DNA of 64,000 nt from GWE2-40-63 sp041664345 (GTDB taxonomy: Bacteria; Bacteroidota; Bacteroidia; Bacteroidales; SZUA-534), in assembly GCA_041664345.1 (NCBI GenBank), contig JBAYKX010000018.1:30562-94561 (forward strand), read 5' to 3'. Position numbers and translations under genes: made by a program. This document shows, piece by piece, positions 52,473-62,351 of the stretch (the stretch's first letter is position 1; each line of letters starts with the position of its first letter). The notes beneath the pieces were generated by a model. It did not search any database, had not been told where the DNA came from, and saw only the letters and a program-made list of their open reading frames with translations.

Positions 52473-54992
52473 TTATTGAATAGCAAAGGTTGCTTTTTGC
52501 CGAATGTCAGTTGATGAGCTTCCTACTAAGATTTCAAAAACGCCAGGCTCCAATACCCAAGCATGTTGTTGGGGATTGTAATACGAGAAAGCGTCTTTAT
52601 TCAATTCAAAAGTCATGGTTTTGGTTTCGCCCGGTTGAAGCAATATTTTGTCAAACTCTTTCAATTCTTTAGCGGGGCGTGGTAATGCCGCTTCCAAATC
52701 GGAAACATATAACTGTACCACTTCACTGCCACTTACTGCTCCTGTATTTTTTACATCCACAGTTAAAGTCAAGGTTTCGCCTGATTCTATCGTGTTTTTT
52801 GCTAACTGCAAATTTGAATATTCAAAATTGGTGTACGATAATCCATATCCAAAAGGATAGCGGGGTTTGATTTCGCTTTGGTCATAATGACGGTATCCCA
52901 CAAAAATTCCTTCGGAATAGGATACTTTTAAATCCTTATCGGAATCCCAATAACTGTTAAATGTTGGGTTGTCTTCAAACTTTACTTCAAAGGAAGCCGG
53001 TAATTTTCCCGATGGATTGGTGATACCAAGTAATATTTCAGCAGCAGCCAAATTTCCTTCCTGACCAGGATACCAAGCATGCAACAATCCTTTAATGCCA
53101 TTTATCCAAGGTTCCATATTTACGTTTCCACCGGAATTCAGTACCACAATGCAATTTGGATTTACTGCCAACACCTCGTTTATCAAAGCGTCCTGATTGT
53201 AAGGCATTTCAAAAGTGCGGTCGAAGCCTTCGCTTTCAGTACTTTGATCAAACCCAACCGAAAGGATAACTACATCGCTTTTTTTAGCTAGAGCCAGTGC
53301 ATCGTTTTTGACACTTTCCGGGTCGAATGCTTTTCCGCTTTTTGTTACTGCATTAAACCGGATAACTGCATCACCACCTGTTTGGAAATACTCTATGGTA
53401 ATTTTATACTCTTTACCGGAAGTTAGTTTTGATTCAAAAATCCTGGAAGTTTCGGCCTGTTCCTGCCAATTGTCAATTACCAATTTGTCGTCGAGGTACA
53501 TCCGGTAGCCGTCGTCGCCAGATACGCCAAAAATATAGCTGTTGGTTTTTTCAGGTATATAATAACAAGTAAACCGGGCCGAAAAATCGTTTTCAGGAAT
53601 TCCTTCAAAAGTCAAATCATTGGCTGAAAGATTCAACTCAGGGAATGTTTTGGTGGTAACTACATTGCCCGCAAGTTTTGAATTGGCGTAAAAATCGGCA
53701 ATAGCTCCTGGTATCTTTTTTCCATCAACTTTGCTATAGTAAGTAAACGGTTCAAAAAAATCTTTCGCCAAACGTTCCTGTGTTATCAATCCTTTGGAAT
53801 ATGAAACCTGGATACCGGGACCGCCCACTTTTTGAATGGCTTCATAAAGCGAAAGTGGATACAAAGGCTCAACTTTTGAACTTCCACCACCACCGGTAAC
53901 GGCCGGATTTCCATTGGGCCCAATAATAGCAATGGTTTTTATGGTTTCTTTTTTCAAAGGTAAAAAGCCGTTTTCATTTTTTAACAAAACCATGCCTCCA
54001 CGTGCCGACTCCAAAGCGGTTTGTCGCACCAAAGCGGAATCCAACACATATCCTTTACTTATGTCAGGGGTTTCAAAAAGTCCAAATCGGGAATAGGTTC
54101 TCAATATTCTGATAATTTTATCGTCAATAATATTTTCGCTTAATGTTCCATTTTCTATGGCAGGCTTCAAAGTATCAGAGTTCATGAATTTACCCGAAGG
54201 CATTTCCAAATCAAGACCTCCTTTTGCGCAGGCCAAACCATCGTAAGTTGAAACCCAGTCGGACATTACGTAGCCATCGAAACCCCAATCAGTTTTAAGT
54301 ACCTGGTTTATCAAATAATCATTCTGAGAGGTATGAACGCCATTCACCAAATTGTACGAGGTCATGATGCTGGCCACTTTTCCTTGCTGAACAGCCGCTT
54401 TAAAGGCTGGCAGATAAATTTCATGCAAAGTGCGTTCATCCATGTCCGATGAAGTCTTATGACGGCTAAATTCCTGGTTGTTGGCGGCATAATGCTTTGC
54501 AACAGCCATAACTCCTTCGTTTTGCATACCTTGACTGTAGTAACTGGCTACCTGTCCTGCCAGATAGGGGTCTTCGCCCAGATATTCAAAATTACGGCCA
54601 CAAAAAGGAGCCCTGTAAATATTCATTGCAGGTCCGAGCATTACATGTACATTTTTTGCCCTCGACTCACATCCAACGGCTTTGCCGGTAGCATAAGCCA
54701 ATTTTTTATCGAAAGAAGCCGCCAGTCCAATACTTGCTGGATAGGCAGTAGATGCCCCATAATTCCTTACTCCTAAAGGTCCGTCGGCAAATCGCACCTC
54801 TGGAATTGCAAGCCGCTCAATGGCCCGAATATTAAAATCCTTATATCCACCAATAAAATCAAGCTTTTCATCAAGGGTCATCTGTTTTACCAATGATTCT
54901 GCTCTTGCAGAGTTCTTATCTTTTTGCTGACATGAGTTTAAGGTCATAACAGAGAAAGAACCGGCAACCAAAACAAGTACAAGTTTTTTCAT
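52473..54992 (-). CDS. Glycoside hydrolase family 3 lipoprotein with PA14 insert (beta-glucosidase-like)
   Basis: An 839-aa exo-acting beta-glycosidase. A lipoprotein signal (LNSCQQK) precedes the GH3 barrel (~35-330) with nucleophile Asp245 in GYVMSDWVST and substrate motifs GPAMNIYRAPFCGRNFEY and KHYAANNQE. The second GH3 domain is split by a PA14 domain (~430-555, YIFGVSGDDGYRMYLDDKLVI). It carries the probable acid/base Glu586 or Glu588 in STESEGFDR. An Fn3-like C-terminal domain (~715-835) completes it. PA14-bearing GH3 enzymes are often beta-glucosidases. It stands alone, away from the pectin locus, so its substrate is uncertain. Confidence 0.93.
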   Translation of the reverse strand: MKKLVLVLVAGSFSVMTLNSCQQKDKNSARAESLVKQMTLDEKLDFIGGYKDFNIRAIERLAIPEVRFADGPLGVRNYGASTAYPASIGLAASFDKKLAYATGKAVGCESRAKNVHVMLGPAMNIYRAPFCGRNFEYLGEDPYLAGQVASYYSQGMQNEGVMAVAKHYAANNQEFSRHKTSSDMDERTLHEIYLPAFKAAVQQGKVASIMTSYNLVNGVHTSQNDYLINQVLKTDWGFDGYVMSDWVSTYDGLACAKGGLDLEMPSGKFMNSDTLKPAIENGTLSENIIDDKIIRILRTYSRFGLFETPDISKGYVLDSALVRQTALESARGGMVLLKNENGFLPLKKETIKTIAIIGPNGNPAVTGGGGSSKVEPLYPLSLYEAIQKVGGPGIQVSYSKGLITQERLAKDFFEPFTYYSKVDGKKIPGAIADFYANSKLAGNVVTTKTFPELNLSANDLTFEGIPENDFSARFTCYYIPEKTNSYIFGVSGDDGYRMYLDDKLVIDNWQEQAETSRIFESKLTSGKEYKITIEYFQTGGDAVIRFNAVTKSGKAFDPESVKNDALALAKKSDVVILSVGFDQSTESEGFDRTFEMPYNQDALINEVLAVNPNCIVVLNSGGNVNMEPWINGIKGLLHAWYPGQEGNLAAAEILLGITNPSGKLPASFEVKFEDNPTFNSYWDSDKDLKVSYSEGIFVGYRHYDQSEIKPRYPFGYGLSYTNFEYSNLQLAKNTIESGETLTLTVDVKNTGAVSGSEVVQLYVSDLEAALPRPAKELKEFDKILLQPGETKTMTFELNKDAFSYYNPQQHAWVLEPGVFEILVGSSSTDIRQKATFAIQ

Positions 54993-55170
54993 AGTCTCAT
55001 TTTTAATTTATTTTTGTTTAAAAATAGTTGTTTTTAGTAAATATTCAATTTGAAAAAGCCACAATCATTCAAAGAAAGTGATTTCAATTAAGCTTTGAAA
55101 TCGATGCATAATAAAATTAATTCATTGGTTTTTCTTAACTTTAACTATCTATAATCTCAAAATTCAATTT

Positions 55171-55830
55171 ATGAAAAGTAGTTATAAATTCGCTGTGGTT
55201 CTTTCAGGCTGTGGAGTTTATGATGGTGCAGAAATACAGGAAGTTGTTTTAACTCTTTTGGCCATTAACAAAGCAGGCAGCTCCTACCAATGTTTTGCTC
55301 CGGATATTAATCAGCATCATGTAATAAATCATATTACGGGAAAGGAAGTTCAAGAAACTCGAAACGTATTGGTGGAATCGGCTCGCATAGCACGCGGGAA
55401 AATAAAACCGTTGAATGATTTTAGCGCATCCAATTTCGATATTCTAATTTTCCCAGGTGGTTTTGGAGTGGCAAAAAACCTCTCCACTTTGGCCTTTGAT
55501 GGCTCAAATTGTAAGGTGAATAAAGAAGTGGAAAATGCAGTGCTTGAAATGCATAAATTGAATAAACCTATTGGAGCCCTTTGCATTGCACCGGCGTTAA
55601 TGGTACGGATTTTAGATGGAGCTAACGTTACCATTGGCAATGATATTGAAACTATAGCCACCATTGTTAAAATGAAGGGTATGCATCATCATAAAATGTA
55701 TAATGAAATTTGCATCGATACCAACTATAAATTAGTTACCAATCCGTGTTATATGCTCAATTCCAATATCAGTCAAATTGAGGTTGGAGCGGCCAATGTA
55801 GTAAATGCTTTGATAGACTTAGTGAATTAA
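55171..55830 (+). CDS. elbB: ElbB-type glyoxalase/GATase1-like protein
   Basis: A 219-aa DJ-1/PfpI-superfamily protein. The start FAVVLSGCGVYDGAEIQE and the elements CFAPDINQHHVINH, FPGGFGVAKNLSTLAFDG and the nucleophile cysteine region GALCIAPALM match ElbB (isoprenoid biosynthesis glyoxalase, sigma cross-reacting protein 27A). Reported glyoxalase activity in relatives is low, so the physiological role is unsettled. It is 16 bp upstream of sixA and is probably cotranscribed with it. Confidence 0.92.
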   Translation: MKSSYKFAVVLSGCGVYDGAEIQEVVLTLLAINKAGSSYQCFAPDINQHHVINHITGKEVQETRNVLVESARIARGKIKPLNDFSASNFDILIFPGGFGVAKNLSTLAFDGSNCKVNKEVENAVLEMHKLNKPIGALCIAPALMVRILDGANVTIGNDIETIATIVKMKGMHHHKMYNEICIDTNYKLVTNPCYMLNSNISQIEVGAANVVNALIDLVN

Positions 55831-55846
55831 CCAAAAAAAAGAAGGA

Positions 55847-56338
55847 ATGAAGTTAATATCTATAATGCGACATGCAAAATCGAGCTGGGATTATCCCGAT
55901 TTAACCGATGAAGAAAGACCTTTAATAGAAAAGGGAATCAAAAGAACGGAGAAAACTTGCAGTTTTATTAAAACGAAGCAATTAATACCCGAAGTGGTGT
56001 ATTGCAGTCCAGCTATACGGGCAATGGAAACGGCCCGTTTGGTTGTAAAACAATTAAATTTGCCCAGCCAACCGGTGTTTGCCGAATCTTTTTACCCAGG
56101 AATTTCGGAGTACTATTTTTCCCATATCAAGAAGGTTGACCCAAATCTTCAACACATAATGATAGTAGGGCACAACCCGGGTGTAAGCAATTTTGCCTGT
56201 GAACTTTTATCGAATCAAATTGCTGAATGGATACCCACTTCAGGTTGTGTGGTTATTCAACTGGACATTCGACGTTGGGATGAAATTGTCCCTGGAAAAG
56301 GAACGTTAAGGTTTTATATTGAGCCTAAAAAGCTATAA
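55847..56338 (+). CDS. sixA: SixA-type phosphohistidine phosphatase
   Basis: A 163-aa histidine-phosphatase-superfamily enzyme that removes phosphate from phosphohistidine proteins. It has the RHG-type motif with Arg8 and His9 (SIMRHAKSSWDYPDLTDEERPL), the second arginine in SPAIRAMETA, and the catalytic His in MIVGHNPGVSNF. Length fits SixA. It lies just upstream of ppk1 and ppx, a grouping that suggests phosphate or polyphosphate control, but it could act on phosphorelay proteins such as the sensor kinases here. Confidence 0.92.
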   Translation: MKLISIMRHAKSSWDYPDLTDEERPLIEKGIKRTEKTCSFIKTKQLIPEVVYCSPAIRAMETARLVVKQLNLPSQPVFAESFYPGISEYYFSHIKKVDPNLQHIMIVGHNPGVSNFACELLSNQIAEWIPTSGCVVIQLDIRRWDEIVPGKGTLRFYIEPKKL

Positions 56339-56396
56339 ATGTCATAATTTTCAGGGTTAATAAATACCAAGAAAAAGAAAAATGTACATTCCGCAG

Positions 56397-56423
56397 TTGG
56401 ATTAATTAGAATTTATACTTTTG
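56397..56423 (+). promoter_or_regulatory. ppk1 promoter
   Basis: TTG (56397-56399) and TACTTTTG (56416-56423) are 16 bp apart. The -7 box ends 3 bp before the ATG at 56427, so transcription would begin at or very near the start codon (leaderless). Inference from consensus spacing. Confidence 0.5.
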
Positions 56424-56426
56424 GGC

Positions 56427-58499
56427 ATGGCAAATTTGAAAGTAAAATATACCGATAGAGAACTTAGCTGGCTGAGTTTTAACGCAAGGGTTTTACAAGA
56501 AGCTAGCGATAAGTCGAACCCATTGAATGAGCGCATTAAATTTTTAGGCATCTATTCAAACAATCAGGATGAGTTTTTCAGGGTTCGGATAGCATCGCTT
56601 TACCGAATGATTGAACTGAATAAAAAAAGTATTGATAACGATGTGACCGATTTGCAGCAGATTTTAGCTGATGCGTTAGCAGAAGTGCGGAATCAGCAAA
56701 TCAATTTTGCAACTATTAATAGCGAATTAATTGAAGACTTAAAAAAACAAAATATTTTCCTGATTAATGAAAAACAACTTGAAAAGGATCAAGGAGAATT
56801 TGTCAGGCATTATTTTCGTGAAAAAGTAAGACACCACCTTTTTCCAATTATGCTCCGTAATTTTTCATCAGCCAGTTTCCTTACTGATCATTCCATTTAT
56901 CTTGCCATAATTCTTGGGCGTAGCGACAGGCCGGATTTAAATACCTACGCCATTATGGAGATTCCCACCAATGCGGTAAACCGTTTCCTGATACTTCCCG
57001 AAAAAGATGGAAGTAAATTTATCATGATGCTTGATGATGTGATACGCTTTTGTTTAGATGAAATATTTATCCGATTCAAATACGACAGCTTTAAAGCCTA
57101 TACTTTTAAATTTACGCGCGATGCAGAGTTAGATATGGATAATGATGTGTCGAAAAGTTTTGTGGAGTTAATGGCCGAAAGTTTAGCCTTACGAAAAAAA
57201 GGTTCGGCGCTGCGTTTTGTTTACGATAGAAACATGCCGAAAGAATTGCTCGATGGAGTTACACAAAAAATACGTTTTTCGTCGAAAGACCACATGGTTG
57301 AGGGTGGACCCTATCACAATTTTAAGGATTACATGGGTTTTCCAAATTTGGGCGGTCCGGAACTGGAAAACCCAAAGCGGCCTCCATTACCTCACAAAGA
57401 CATACCGGAAGGAAGCAGCATTCTGCATGCCATAAGGGAAAAGGATATCATGCTTCATTATCCGTTTCAAAGTTTTCAGTATATCGTTGATTTACTTCGC
57501 GAGGCATCCATCGATTCCAAAGTGCGCTCCATAAAAATGACCATTTACCGGCTTGCAAATCCATCGAATGTTATAAATGCCTTGATTAATGCAGCTCGGA
57601 ACGGTAAAAGGGTTACTGTTTTTATGGAACTTCAGGCCCGTTTTGATGAAGAGGCAAATATTTTTTGGTCAGGAAAACTTCAAGAAGCCGGTGTTAGGGT
57701 ACTACGCAACATTCCCGGGTTAAAAGTTCATTGCAAACTCATATTAATAAAACGCAAAGAAACAACCGGATACAAACATTACGCAAATATTGGAACCGGA
57801 AATTTCCATGAAAAAACGGCCAGCATTTACTGCGATAGTACTTTACTTACTGCAAACCCTGAAATTACTTTGGAAGTGGACAAAGTTTTTGATATGTTTG
57901 AGGCTACTTACCGTCCGATACATTTTAAAACATTGATTGTTAGTCCGTTTAGCACGCGCAATTTTTTTCTGAAAATGTTAAACCTCGAGATTCGAAATGC
58001 CTTATTGGGCAAAGAGGCTTGGGTTATGATTAAACTTAATAGTTTGGCTGATTTGCCTTTAATTAATAAATTATATGCTGCCAGCGAAGCCGGAGTTAAA
58101 ATTCAATTAATTGTGAGAGGTATTTGCAAATTGATACCCGGAGTTCCAGGTATGAGCAGTAATATAAGTGTGCATAGCATTGTTGACAAATACCTGGAAC
58201 ATTCACGAACCCTTATCTTTTGCAGTGGCGGGGATGAAAAATATTATATTTCTTCGGCTGATTGGATGGTCCGGAATCTCGATAATCGAATTGAAGTTAC
58301 CGTTCCAATTTTTGATCCAACCATTCAAAAAGAAATCAAAGAACTGTTGAACATTCAATGGGAAGATAATTGTAAGGCTCGGATTATTGATCCGGAAATG
58401 TCGAACCGATACTACCAAAACAATAAGCCAAAGGTAAGGGCACAAGAGGCAATTTACGAGTATTTAAAAAGTGTACATATTGAAAATAAGAAGGAGTAA
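56427..58499 (+). CDS. ppk1: Polyphosphate kinase 1
   Basis: A ~690-aa enzyme that reversibly polymerises the gamma-phosphate of ATP into polyphosphate. The four-domain layout starts at YTDRELSWLSFNARVLQEA. The two phospholipase D-like C-terminal domains carry catalytic His435 in LKVHCKLILIK and His461 in IGTGNFHEKTASIYCD, with MELQARFDEEANI and YFNSADWM-type segment (here YISSADWMVRNLDNRIE). The ATG at 56427 is used; a TTG six bases earlier lies in the promoter box. The ppx gene starts 7 bp after its stop, so the two polyphosphate enzymes are one operon. Confidence 0.96.
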   Translation: MANLKVKYTDRELSWLSFNARVLQEASDKSNPLNERIKFLGIYSNNQDEFFRVRIASLYRMIELNKKSIDNDVTDLQQILADALAEVRNQQINFATINSELIEDLKKQNIFLINEKQLEKDQGEFVRHYFREKVRHHLFPIMLRNFSSASFLTDHSIYLAIILGRSDRPDLNTYAIMEIPTNAVNRFLILPEKDGSKFIMMLDDVIRFCLDEIFIRFKYDSFKAYTFKFTRDAELDMDNDVSKSFVELMAESLALRKKGSALRFVYDRNMPKELLDGVTQKIRFSSKDHMVEGGPYHNFKDYMGFPNLGGPELENPKRPPLPHKDIPEGSSILHAIREKDIMLHYPFQSFQYIVDLLREASIDSKVRSIKMTIYRLANPSNVINALINAARNGKRVTVFMELQARFDEEANIFWSGKLQEAGVRVLRNIPGLKVHCKLILIKRKETTGYKHYANIGTGNFHEKTASIYCDSTLLTANPEITLEVDKVFDMFEATYRPIHFKTLIVSPFSTRNFFLKMLNLEIRNALLGKEAWVMIKLNSLADLPLINKLYAASEAGVKIQLIVRGICKLIPGVPGMSSNISVHSIVDKYLEHSRTLIFCSGGDEKYYISSADWMVRNLDNRIEVTVPIFDPTIQKEIKELLNIQWEDNCKARIIDPEMSNRYYQNNKPKVRAQEAIYEYLKSVHIENKKE

Positions 58500-58505
58500 A
58501 AAAAG

Positions 58506-59408
58506 ATGATTTTTTCAGCCATTGATATTGGTTCAAATGCCGGAAGGCTATTGGTAGCAATCGTTCATGAACAAGATGGAAAGCCGGTTACCGAAAAAAT
58601 TACCTTAGTAAGGGTTCCTTTGCGGTTGGGATTCGATGTGTTTGATAAAGGTTTTATAACTCCTGAAAAAGAAGAATATCTGGTTCGCACCTTTGACGCA
58701 TACAATCAACTGAAAAATGTATATCAACCCATTGATTGCTTTGCTGTTGCCACATCAGCCATGCGCGAGGCAAGCAATGGAGCGGAAGTAATTGAACAGG
58801 TAAAAAAAGGCTCTGGAATTGAAATACATTTGATAACTGAAAGGCAAGAAGCTGAAATTATTGGCTCTGCCGGAAATACCAACCTGAGTAAGCCTCACCC
58901 ACACTCGCTGTACATTGATTTAGGGGGAGGAAGTATTGAAATTAGCTGGTTTAAAGAGGAGCTCATGCTGGCAAATGCTTCGTTCCCTATAGGAACCATT
59001 CGGCTGCTTTTTGATAAAGTTCCTTCAACGGAATGGGATAAACTGAAAGTTTGGCTGCACGGCTTAAAGTTGGAAGAACAGCCGTTTAACTGTATTTGCT
59101 CCGGAGGGAATATCAATAAGCTCACCAAGCTTTTTGGAAATCTGGATAAAAACACCTTGTCGTATTCACAATTGACTGAAGGGCACGAAATACTCGAAGG
59201 TTATTCATTGGAAGACCGCATTTCCAAAATGGGATTACGTCCCGACCGTGCCGATGTTATTGTTGAGGCTGCCATAATCTTCAAAAAATTAATGAAACTG
59301 GGCAAAATAAATGAATTGCAAGCACCAAAAATTGGACTGGCTGACGGGTTAATTGTAGAACTTTATAAAAAACACATAGGCAGACCTAATTTACTAAGCC
59401 AGTTTTAG
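58506..59408 (+). CDS. ppx: Exopolyphosphatase (Ppx/GppA family)
   Basis: A 300-aa actin-fold phosphatase that removes terminal phosphate from polyphosphate or pppGpp. It shows the two family motifs AIDIGSNAGRLLV at the start and SLYIDLGGGSIEISWF in the middle, plus CFAVATSAMREASNG and RADVIVEAAIIF near the end. At 300 residues it is the short form lacking the C-terminal HD-type domains. It is cotranscribed with ppk1 seven bases upstream, giving synthesis and breakdown of polyphosphate under shared control. Confidence 0.94.
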   Translation: MIFSAIDIGSNAGRLLVAIVHEQDGKPVTEKITLVRVPLRLGFDVFDKGFITPEKEEYLVRTFDAYNQLKNVYQPIDCFAVATSAMREASNGAEVIEQVKKGSGIEIHLITERQEAEIIGSAGNTNLSKPHPHSLYIDLGGGSIEISWFKEELMLANASFPIGTIRLLFDKVPSTEWDKLKVWLHGLKLEEQPFNCICSGGNINKLTKLFGNLDKNTLSYSQLTEGHEILEGYSLEDRISKMGLRPDRADVIVEAAIIFKKLMKLGKINELQAPKIGLADGLIVELYKKHIGRPNLLSQF

Positions 59409-59412
59409 ATTG

Positions 59413-61407
59413 TTACTCTTTTGAGCAGTATTTTTTGATTACTGGATACGCATCTTCAAGACCCAGTTCACCGGCTTTGCTCATATCGAGGCACCCTTTG
59501 TCGTTATCTTGAAGGTAAATGAGGGTAAGCCCACGGTTGTAATAGGCTTGAGGCATTTCAGGACCCACTTCAATGCATTTGGAATAATCATTAATCGCTC
59601 CGGTGAAATCTTTTGTCATACATTTTACATTCCCCCGGTTGAAATAAGCAAAACCAAAATCGGGATTCAATTCAATGGCTTTATCTAAATCGGAAATTAC
59701 TTCCTGATAATCGGTAAATTCCTGATTCTTCGACTTTTCTTCGCGGATTGATGTGGATTGGCCCTCGAGGGTAATTACTTGTGAATAATCTTCCATGGAA
59801 TTTATGTATTCAACCATCAGATAGCGGGTATTGGCCCGGTTAAAATAGGCCAGATCGAAACTTGGATCCAATCCTATGGCTGCCGAATAAGCTTTAATTG
59901 ATTGATTGAAGTTTTGAATGGTGCTATTCAGTAATCCCTGATAAAAATAGAGATAGGCATTGAATGAGGAGCGTAGCTTTTCTTGCTCTGTTTCATTAAG
60001 TAGCGAACGAACCGTGTCAACATCCATTTTCGAGAGTTGGCTCGATACCGTAAAGGTAGTTTTGAGCGGATTGTTCCGATTCAGTTTCTCCAGATTTTTC
60101 AAGTAAAATGTAAACTTTTCGGCGGGTAAACCCTCTTGTTTTTCGGTAATAACCAGGATAGGTTTTAAATTAATAACAATACGTCGGTTTTGAATTTGAC
60201 CATCGTCCATGTTGGCACGATAAAAATCGGAATCAAACTCAATAATTTTTTTAAAATTGTACGATGTATCCATGTATTGAGCCATGGTACTGTCTTCATG
60301 GTTTTTAGCCAAATACGCATCAATTTTCTTTTTCGCTGTTTCCTTGTCATCCATAGCGCCAATTATATCTCCAATCTGGTATCGGGCCGATGACCTTGCT
60401 TGATAAGCTTTGGCAAAATCGGGAAATATTTCAATGGCCTGACTCCAATCCTGAATGGCTCCATAATAATCTTTCATTTCATATTTTACGCCACCCCGAT
60501 TAAAATAGGGCAATATATTTTTGGGATGCAAATCTGCTGCCTGAGTGTAATCGTTTATGGCGCCCTGAGTATCACCAATCTCAGCTTTTAGAATGGCGCG
60601 ATTGAAAAAAGTAAGTGCATTTTCAGGATTCAATTCCAGCACTTTATTATAATCCTGCATGGTTCCATCCAAATCTTTATTGTTATACTTAATAAAGGCC
60701 CGTTGAAAATAATACAAAGTATTGTTTTCATCCATTTCAATGGCACGATTCAAATCAACCAAAGCTTCATTGTATTTTTTCTGTTCGGCCAATGCAATAG
60801 CTCTGCGGGCAAAGCCATCAGGACTGTATGGATTTAGCTTAATCCCTTCGGTAAAATCCTTTATAGCTCCGTCAAAATCTTGCTTGCTTAACTTGGCATA
60901 TCCTCTTTGCAGATAAGCATAAGGTAGCTCTTTATTTATTTTGAGTGCTTGATTAAAATCGGCAATGGAACGGTCGAATTCCTTCATCAATAATAAAGTA
61001 AAACCTCGGCTCACATAATTATCCGGATTTGTTAAATCAAGTTTAATTGCTTTATTAAAATCCTCCATAGCATCCTGATAATCCTGCATGGCTGCTTTGG
61101 TAATGCCCCGGAACCGGTACCCTTCGCTAAAATAAGGGTTCAGCTCTATCACTTTATGAAAATCGGTATAAGCACCCTGATAATCGCTGAGTGAATATTT
61201 GGCATAACCCCGATAGTAATATGCTTCCAATAAGTCGGGTTTTATTTGAATGATGGTGTTGAACCGCTGAATTGCCGTAGTATAATTTGTATTCATTAAA
61301 TCGCGATGACCTTCAATCAGATAATGTTGGATATCGAATTGTGCATTCGAAAGTAAGGCAAACAAGCTAAATGCAAGTAGTAATAGATTTTTTTTCAAGG
61401 ATTCCAT
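59413..61407 (-). CDS. Exported tetratricopeptide repeat protein
   Basis: A ~664-aa protein with a signal peptide (MESLKKNLLLLAFSLFALLSNAQ) beginning at ATG 61407. About ten consecutive TPR units (~residues 30-370) have the pattern PxxxxAYxxRGxAKxxxxDYxGAIxDxxKAIELNP. A non-repeat middle (~375-500) precedes three or four more TPRs (~515-650), ending GLEDAYPVIKKYCSKE. It would be a periplasmic scaffold for protein interaction. It is convergent with ppx, only 4 bp apart. Such proteins are common in Bacteroidota and no specific partner is evident. Confidence 0.9.
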   Translation of the reverse strand: MESLKKNLLLLAFSLFALLSNAQFDIQHYLIEGHRDLMNTNYTTAIQRFNTIIQIKPDLLEAYYYRGYAKYSLSDYQGAYTDFHKVIELNPYFSEGYRFRGITKAAMQDYQDAMEDFNKAIKLDLTNPDNYVSRGFTLLLMKEFDRSIADFNQALKINKELPYAYLQRGYAKLSKQDFDGAIKDFTEGIKLNPYSPDGFARRAIALAEQKKYNEALVDLNRAIEMDENNTLYYFQRAFIKYNNKDLDGTMQDYNKVLELNPENALTFFNRAILKAEIGDTQGAINDYTQAADLHPKNILPYFNRGGVKYEMKDYYGAIQDWSQAIEIFPDFAKAYQARSSARYQIGDIIGAMDDKETAKKKIDAYLAKNHEDSTMAQYMDTSYNFKKIIEFDSDFYRANMDDGQIQNRRIVINLKPILVITEKQEGLPAEKFTFYLKNLEKLNRNNPLKTTFTVSSQLSKMDVDTVRSLLNETEQEKLRSSFNAYLYFYQGLLNSTIQNFNQSIKAYSAAIGLDPSFDLAYFNRANTRYLMVEYINSMEDYSQVITLEGQSTSIREEKSKNQEFTDYQEVISDLDKAIELNPDFGFAYFNRGNVKCMTKDFTGAINDYSKCIEVGPEMPQAYYNRGLTLIYLQDNDKGCLDMSKAGELGLEDAYPVIKKYCSKE

Positions 61408-61439
61408 GATTAACGTTGACACTAGATGTAGTTGCGCTT

Positions 61440-61868
61440 TTATTTCGTTGTCAAACCTTCGATTTGTGATATTTCCAATAACAATTTATCAGACGTTAAA
61501 AACAATTCGATCTGAGTTTTCACCTTTAACGCTGATGCCAACTGAATTGAATCCAAAGTCCTAAGACCTTTTTCCCAATGTTTGCCAATCAGTCCTTTAG
61601 CTTTCAATCGTAATGGTTGACCTTCTGACACATAACTAAATTTAACTGAATCCTTGTCAAACTTTTCAATTAATTGGTTTGCTGACTTTTCATCAATTTC
61701 ATTTTTTCGGCATTTTTTCCAAACTACCGAACTAAATTCAATCTTTGTAATCTCGGCTAAATAAATTACTTCAATTCCAATTTCATCGAACAAATTCATT
61801 AACTCTTCTGTTCCACTTTCGCGGTGATATAGCTTAAACAAAGACGATGTGTCAAAAAAAACTTTCAT
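61440..61868 (-). CDS. PIN-domain toxin (VapC-type)
   Basis: A 142-aa probable ribonuclease. The PIN fold acidic residues are present: Asp6 in MKVFFDTSSLFKLY, a Glu in AEITKIEFSSVVW, Asp in RTLDSIQLASAL, and Asp in LTSDKLLLEIS. The start overlaps the end of the upstream antitoxin by 4 bp (ATGA), the usual toxin-antitoxin layout. It would cleave RNA when freed from its partner. The RNA target cannot be inferred. Confidence 0.9.
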   Translation of the reverse strand: MKVFFDTSSLFKLYHRESGTEELMNLFDEIGIEVIYLAEITKIEFSSVVWKKCRKNEIDEKSANQLIEKFDKDSVKFSYVSEGQPLRLKAKGLIGKHWEKGLRTLDSIQLASALKVKTQIELFLTSDKLLLEISQIEGLTTK

Positions 61869-62083
61869 ATCGCTTTTCGTCTTTCTTCTATTACTTCATC
61901 AGAGAATGACCCTTTATAGTCTTTCAATAACTCCTGACTCTCAAGAAACGAGAAATCTGATATCAACAAACGCTTTTTTGCTTCTTCTTCAAAAGTTATA
62001 GTAACTTTTACAGGTTTTTTAGTTTTCAATGGCCTTTCTAATTTAAGTTGCCCATTAAAATATGTCCCAGTTATTGTTTTCAT
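61865..62083 (-). CDS. Antitoxin of the PIN-domain pair
   Basis: A 72-aa protein. The N-terminal half forms a small beta domain (MKTITGTYFNGQLKLERP, KKPVKVTITFEEE), as in AbrB-like/DUF2281-type antitoxins. The C-terminal half is helical and acidic-basic (FSDEVIEERRKAI), suited to wrap the PIN toxin. It overlaps the toxin by 4 bp. A TATCTTTG box at 62099-62106 lies 16 bp upstream and may be the autoregulated promoter. Confidence 0.82.
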   Translation of the reverse strand: MKTITGTYFNGQLKLERPLKTKKPVKVTITFEEEAKKRLLISDFSFLESQELLKDYKGSFSDEVIEERRKAI

Positions 62084-62351
62084 TTTTCATGATTTTTACA
62101 AAGATACAATTTTTTCTCAGAGGTGCATTGTGACGATTTACAATTGTTTCTAACGCTATGTGTTTGAATAATAGGCGATTGTTGAAAACTTAACTTTCAA
62201 AACACAAGAAATATTAAATGATAAAACATATAACGGAAGTTACTTTTTATTCAGTGGCTACCTTTACAAATAAATTAGTGCCAAAGGTAGTTGCATCAAA
62301 TAAATAGTAATTTTGAAACGAAGATAATTACATTAATTATAAATTTGACCC
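62084..62351. promoter_or_regulatory. Divergent promoter region between antitoxin and zwf
   Basis: It holds TATCTTTG (62099-62106, minus) for the toxin-antitoxin pair and two plus-strand -7-like boxes for zwf: TAATTTTG (62308-62315) and TAAATTTG (62340-62347, ending 4 bp before the ATG). An inverted repeat CTACCTTT / AAAGGTAG (62258-62265 and 62283-62290) could be an operator. Confidence 0.45.
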
